Of a DNA stretch of 23,386 nt, positions 18,402-23,386 are shown piece by piece (the first letter of the stretch is position 1; each line of letters starts with the position of its first letter). The DNA is taken from NCBI GenBank assembly GCA_030141605.1, contig JAQGDQ010001852.1, forward strand, positions 1 through 23,386. The letters run 5' to 3'. The position numbers and the translations under genes were made by a program. The notes under the pieces were generated by a model that was given only the letters and a program-made list of their open reading frames with translations, made no database searches and was not told where the DNA came from. Source of the DNA: Tubiluchus corallicola. Its lineage: Eukaryota > Priapulida > Priapulimorpha > Priapulimorphida > Tubiluchidae.

Positions 18402-19008
18402 ATGGCAACTGGGGGAGAGGAAGTGACATGGGATCAGTTAATGTCCTGGGGTAAAACACAGTTACAACAAGAGGAAGTGACAAGGGACCAGTTAATGTCC
18501 TGGGGTAAAACACAGTTACAACAAGAGGAAGTGACATGGGATCAGTTAATGTCCTGGGGTAAAACACAGTTACAACAAGAGGGTGTGCCTGTGGAAGGCA
18601 AGAAAGTTGAAATTGTGCAGCAAATCTTACAAAGGCAGATGTTTTAGGCGATCCTACTTTGCAGGGGGGTGAGCCTGTTAAAAATTCCCTCGTTCCAAAT
18701 ACACTTGACCCCAACCTTGAAGGCGAAGAAGGGTATGTAGGAGATATTGATGCTGATTTACCAATATTTCCTGATCCAAAGGAAGATGCTATGAAAATTC
18801 AAACTCAAGCAGCCATAAAACCACCTATACCCCCTCGGAAGCATGACTGCACACCACCCCCACCACGCACCTCATCTACTATTTATGAAAATTTTCATCA
18901 ATTGACGCCTGAACAGTTGGAATGTCTTTTAAAAATAAGGCAAATAGAACTTGATGTTGAAAATGTACGCCAACAGCGTGACAGAGAATATGCCTTGGAG
19001 CGGTCTAG
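18402..19008 (+). pseudogene. Broken SAP-domain gag-like retrotransposon gene
   Basis: ATG at 18402 opens a frame with three near-identical 18-residue units (54 bases each: 18417-18470, 18471-18524, 18525-18578) containing WDQLMSWGKTQLQQ. The last unit continues into GVPVEGKKVEIVQQIL, a SAP-type DNA-binding motif. The frame stops at 18647, but the coding pattern continues in another frame from about 18650 to 19008. That part is acidic and Pro-rich, then has a charged helix (RQIELDVENVRQQ), so a one-base frameshift near 18637-18648 is likely. An hAT-like end cuts it at 19008. SAP plus helical region suggests the N-terminus of an LTR-retrotransposon gag. A host SAP protein is the alternative. 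Confidence 0.55.
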
Positions 19009-19193
19009 CAGGGCCGGCCTTAGGTAATTGGAGGTCCTAGGCGAAGTGAATTTGGTGGCCCCAAATGAAATAGAACAATAAAAAAATATCAAAAAAATAA
19101 AATTACGCACAAAATTCTCAAAAAAGGCATGCGGCAAGAGGGAGAGGGAGAGGGAGAGGGAAACAATGACTACATTGTTTCCCCTCTATTTGC
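19009..19193 (+). mobile_element. hAT-like element end inserted in the gag-like gene
   Basis: Begins CAGGGCCGGCCTTAGG and continues GGAGGTCCTAGGCG, a terminus style I associate with hAT-type elements. The 8 bases before it (CGGTCTAG, 19001-19008) would be the target duplication. I did not find their second copy, because the element runs into purine-rich GGGAGA repeats and a LINE tail. Confidence 0.4.
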
Positions 19194-19194
19194 T

Positions 19195-19624
19195 GGGGTT
19201 CGTTTACAAAATATAGCTATTTACGATAACAAGATTATACATAATGCCAATTAAGAATAAATTTAAAATACATACATAGTTTACACTATAATTTATACAA
19301 TATAACGGCTAACTCAATACCTGTTATTCTCTGAAGTAATTTGAATTACTTTATAACAATTTTTTCCACACAACATCTCTAACAATATTTACATATGCCT
19401 GGCACACATCTTTATGGCTGAGAGCAGAATTTGTCTTAAATTTATTCGAAATTGCTGGTCTACCAAGTCACACTCAAATATAATGTGTTCTGGTGTTTGA
19501 GGAGTTGCATTATTACAATGACAGCAATCTGTATTTTCTTTGCCTATTCCATACCGAAATGATTTAGTTCCTCTATTTAAAAGTAAGTTTAATGCAGTTG
19601 ATTCAATAAGCCTTTCGTAATGCG

Positions 19625-19630
<6 letters not shown>
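19195..19630 (-). mobile_element. LINE 3' end (C-terminal ORF2 fragment plus 3' UTR)
   Basis: On the minus strand an open frame ends at 19389. It contains CCHC...TPEHIIFECD (C-x2-C-x9-H-x4-C), the zinc-knuckle type found at the C-terminus of several non-LTR retrotransposon polymerases, and ends in CARHM before TAA. A 3' UTR of about 190 bases ends GTAAACGAACCCC. The 5' part is lost where the (GA)n array begins. The same 3' end occurs at 23107-23386 on the other strand. Confidence 0.75.
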
Positions 19631-20056
<426 letters not shown>

Positions 20057-21811
20057 CGACTTTTAGCTATATTATTATTTTGTAGCCCTAAGTTGTATTG
20101 TTATTTCAAGAACCATTGTTATGTTTCAGACCACCTACAGGAATAATGTAAATAATAAATCAATGGAGCAACTCAAAATGACGTCAATGCAATGCCTGTA
20201 CAATTAGACATAGTTGACGTATTTAATGTTCTAACTTTTATTAGAGAGAACGATTAGTAATTAGGAACTTTTCTACGGTTGACCGCCATGTTAAATGACG
20301 TACCTACTAAATGACACCATTAATAACACCATTGTGTTCAAGTAATTGCACGAAATACTCGTGACCTTGAGAAAACACAAAGTTTGTGGTGCGTGATTAT
20401 TCAAGGTTACAATTAAGGTTAAGCAACTCTCACGCTCTTGTCGTGTCTACGCATGCGTCAACAAGCAGGATCGGATGAACCAATAGGCACAATAGCAATG
20501 CATCAGAAATTGATAAGTCTGTTGTAATTTTTTGAAAGTTTGTGTATAAAAATTTCTTATGTGTAAATAAGATCATTTTAGTAGTAAACTATTATATTTG
20601 GTGTAGTTGAAAGCAAACCACAAACAAGGAATTTTAATCATGCAGTGAGATGTATTAAATACATGTATAAGATGGAGCAATAAGCAGGTGCCAATCTTGG
20701 GAAGAAAATGTTGAAGATAGTTGGTTACCATGGAAACATATTCTAATGATTTACTGAACAACCGAAATTGCCAGAGTGTAGTCAGAGCTTATTACTGATT
20801 AAAACCCATTGTTTGCATTGACGTCTATTAAGGTTTGTATTTATGTATTGTTATTTTAAATGTCTTGGTTTTTGTATTTGTAAAGTATGTTTTGTATTAG
20901 ATAAAATGTTAAACATAAAATAATAGTCCATTGGCTTTAAGGCTCTGGGTTTTTGTATTTGTAAAGTTTGTCTTGTATTAGATAAAACGTTAAATATAAA
21001 AAATAATGGGCCATTGGCTTAAATAATGGGACATAGTTTAACATTTCCTTTTCTTTCCCTGATTTACGTTTGCGTAGTGACGTCATGTAATGGCGTCGCG
21101 GGAAATTTAGAATGAAAACAAACAAAATTCCTTTCAACGCGATTATGACATACGCCTAAAGTTGTTATAAAGTAATATATTTTTTTAAAATTTTCAAACC
21201 TGCTTCAGGTGCCCTCTTCTTGTCTTTTAAACGACGTTTACTTGGCATCCGGAATGCGCATGCGTTATGCGGATGCGCAACAGATAAAATCGGTTTATAT
21301 GTTTTTCAATGCACCCGTTTATGTGACCTGCGTTATGCGTTACGTACGAAGGTAAAGCCTCAATCGGTGGACGCGCACGCACGCACGCATGCCCACGTAA
21401 TTAAACACTTCCTTTAAATTTCTGTTCAGACTTGTTTTGTCCGACAAAAACAATCAAAATATGTTAGCTTTAGAAATTTAAAATAATAAAAATATCGATA
21501 GTTTATAATCTGAATTTCTTAATTTAATCTATTTTTGAACTCTAATTTTGCATAAGTTTAGCACAAAAATTAACTCACTGTTTTTTCGGTTGTTCCACAT
21601 TTGTGAAACGGAACAGCAAAAAATCCCAATGCTTTCGGATCGTCGATCCATGTTGAGCATCCACGTTGTTGTGTGTGGAGTGACGCTGATTTAATCCAAT
21701 AATTCAACGTGATTACGACATCTATCGTCTGACACATTATGTTACAAGTAGACTTTACACCTTTAAAGCAAATGAACTTGATATCATTTCTCTCACTTAT
21801 TAATTAATAGT
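20057..21811. other. Intergenic, no gene recognised
   Basis: AT-rich with two TGACGTCA sites (20179-20186 and 21078-21085), an internal direct repeat (20867-21018) and a small CpG-rich patch at about 21225-21395 with GCGCATGCG motifs. No frame here resembles a known protein. Confidence 0.5.
20867..21018 (+). repeat. 81-bp direct repeat
   Basis: Two units, from GGTTTTTGTATTTGTAAAGT at 20867 and 20948. Each runs to CCATTGGCTT with about 10% differences. Confidence 0.88.
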
Positions 21812-22264
<453 letters not shown>

Positions 22265-22532
22265 GCGTTTCAATAAACTATTACTTCCCGATTGGTGATT
22301 CTTTTCAGAATTTGAATAAAGTGCAGAATAAAAAAGGAGGAGAATCTATTATAAATTAAAAATTTCATACTTTTCACTACGTTATCCAAGCTTCCGTTTT
22401 CGTCAGTTCCATCGTATCTGCAAAACAAATTCCAGACTATCAATGTCAAACATCATTCTCTCTGTCTCTCTCATCATCATTAGACATCATTAACTGTCGT
22501 GCCAACGTTACTGGAACTCCACACGAATTGCT

Positions 22533-22885
22533 TTAAAGCAAAATCGGACCCGATCTTAGACTGTAGCTCAAAACCATCTACTCTTTAAAATATTGAAAGG
22601 AAACATACTATTTTTCAAAAAAATGACTTATGTGAAAGAATTATTATCACACAAATACAATTTCACGTTTGCGCCACTAGTTCTTCGCTGTTACATGCAT
22701 TTCGCCATTCGCTAGTTAGACGAGCACTAGCGCCTGCATTTCGGAAATGCATTGCACAAAAGGCAGGTGCTGTACCTCTTAGTTCAGGTATGTTAGTTTG
22801 TGACGAATTGCACACGTTCGACAGCTCAAGCGTGAACACAGCGGTAAATTTGAAATTCGAATTTTTATTTTAAAACCTGCTTAGT
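22533..22885. mobile_element. MITE-like repeat copy
   Basis: Starts TTAA (22533-22536) then AGCAAAATCGGACCC. It matches 5857-6110 directly and 2086-2390 / 10727-11060 in reverse complement, through CGCCACTAGTTCTTCGCTGT and GTTAGTTTGTGACGAA. The far terminus is not clear. A short related piece (TTGCACAAAAAACAGGTGCT) recurs at about 22951-22974. Confidence 0.7.
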
Positions 22886-23056
22886 TTTAAGATAATCTTC
22901 TTTTAAACATTTAGGAATCCTTAACAAAAAGCAATGTCGCAAAGACCACATTGCACAAAAAACAGGTGCTGTACATTTCGGAAAAAATAAAACTGTGGCT
23001 TTTTGGTACATAAGGATAAAGGTAAATATACAAAAATACGTAAACTTCCAAACAAC
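22886..23056. other. Short spacer, no gene recognised
   Basis: AT-rich, containing only the short MITE-related piece near 22951-22974. Confidence 0.5.
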
Positions 23057-23106
23057 TAACACACGCACACACACACACGCACGCACGCATGCACACACAC
23101 AAACAC
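23057..23106 (+). repeat. (AC)n microsatellite
   Basis: ACACAC/GCAC repeats directly abutting the LINE fragment. Confidence 0.93.
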
Positions 23107-23386
23107 CAAACACATTATATTGAGTGTGACTCTGTAGACCAGCAATTTCGAATAAATTTAAGACAAATTCTGCTCTCAGCCATAAAGACGTGTGCCAGGC
23201 ATATGTAAAGATTGTTAGAGATGTTGTGTAGAAAAAATTGTTATAAAGAAATGCAAATTATATTCACAGAAAAACAGGCACTGAGTTAATCGTTATATAA
23301 ATTATAGTGTAAAATATGTATATATTTTAAATTTGCATTATGAATAATATCGCCATCGTAAATAGTTATATTTTGTAAACGAACCC
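23107..23386 (+). mobile_element. LINE 3' end, second copy, opposite orientation
   Basis: Plus-strand match to the minus-strand LINE tail at 19195-19630. It includes the last 24 codons (VDQQFRINLRQILLSAIK, then CARHM and TAA at 23206-23208) and a 3' UTR ending GTAAACGAACCC at the window edge. One base is missing before GAGTGTGAC (near 23120), breaking the frame upstream. The copy is 5'-truncated, as is usual for LINEs. Confidence 0.78.

Overview
The window looks like AT-rich nuclear DNA from an invertebrate animal. It has GT-AG introns, AATAAA poly(A) signals, very long microsatellites, and LINE, hAT-like and TTAA-flanked transposon remains. A mollusc or annelid-type (lophotrochozoan) genome is my guess. 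No sequence here fixes the species, and I saw no rRNA, tRNA, operon or CRISPR array.

The one gene I can name with good confidence lies at 8242-15488 (+). It is a secreted pentraxin-like protein assembled here from seven short coding exons: 8242-8274, 9804-9909, 11367-11485, 12764-12876, 13352-13464, 14501-14617 and 15199-15488. All six splice phases agree and give 296 codons plus a stop. The protein has a signal peptide, a short charged helix, a pentraxin fold with the canonical cysteine pair, and a novel C-terminal extension ending in an arginine/proline tail. The segment where classical pentraxins carry the Glu-Gln-Asp calcium loop appears to be deleted.

The left half (1-11039) is a recent complex rearrangement around the 5' end of that gene. 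Positions 1-2398 (copy A) are nearly identical to 8611-11039 (copy B), and both contain coding exon 2. Between them lies a 5.6 kb interrupted palindrome (arms 2394-4294 and 5970-8022). The outer ~1 kb of the arms is essentially identical, while the inner ~0.9 kb is clearly older and diverged. Copy A joins the palindrome through the 5-base microhomology CTGCA. The layout fits a duplication / inverted copy / duplication event that used a pre-existing inverted repeat. The centre holds a possible small two-exon gene of unknown function (4868-5218 plus 6506-6652), a zinc-ribbon/coiled-coil ORF (4415-4693, -) and a clean TTAA-flanked MITE (5334-5855). A related MITE-like element sits in intron 2 of the pentraxin gene and contains the duplication breakpoint.

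The right part (15660-23386) is gene-poor and repeat-rich. It holds a broken SAP-domain retrotransposon gag-like gene (18402-19008) interrupted by an hAT-like end. Two copies of one LINE 3' end lie in opposite orientation (19195-19630 - and 23107-23386 +). Inside them sit two opposed arrays, (GA)n of about 430 bp and (CT)n of about 450 bp. Another copy of the MITE-like repeat is at 22533-22885. I recognise no host gene between 15600 and 18400 or between 20060 and 21810.
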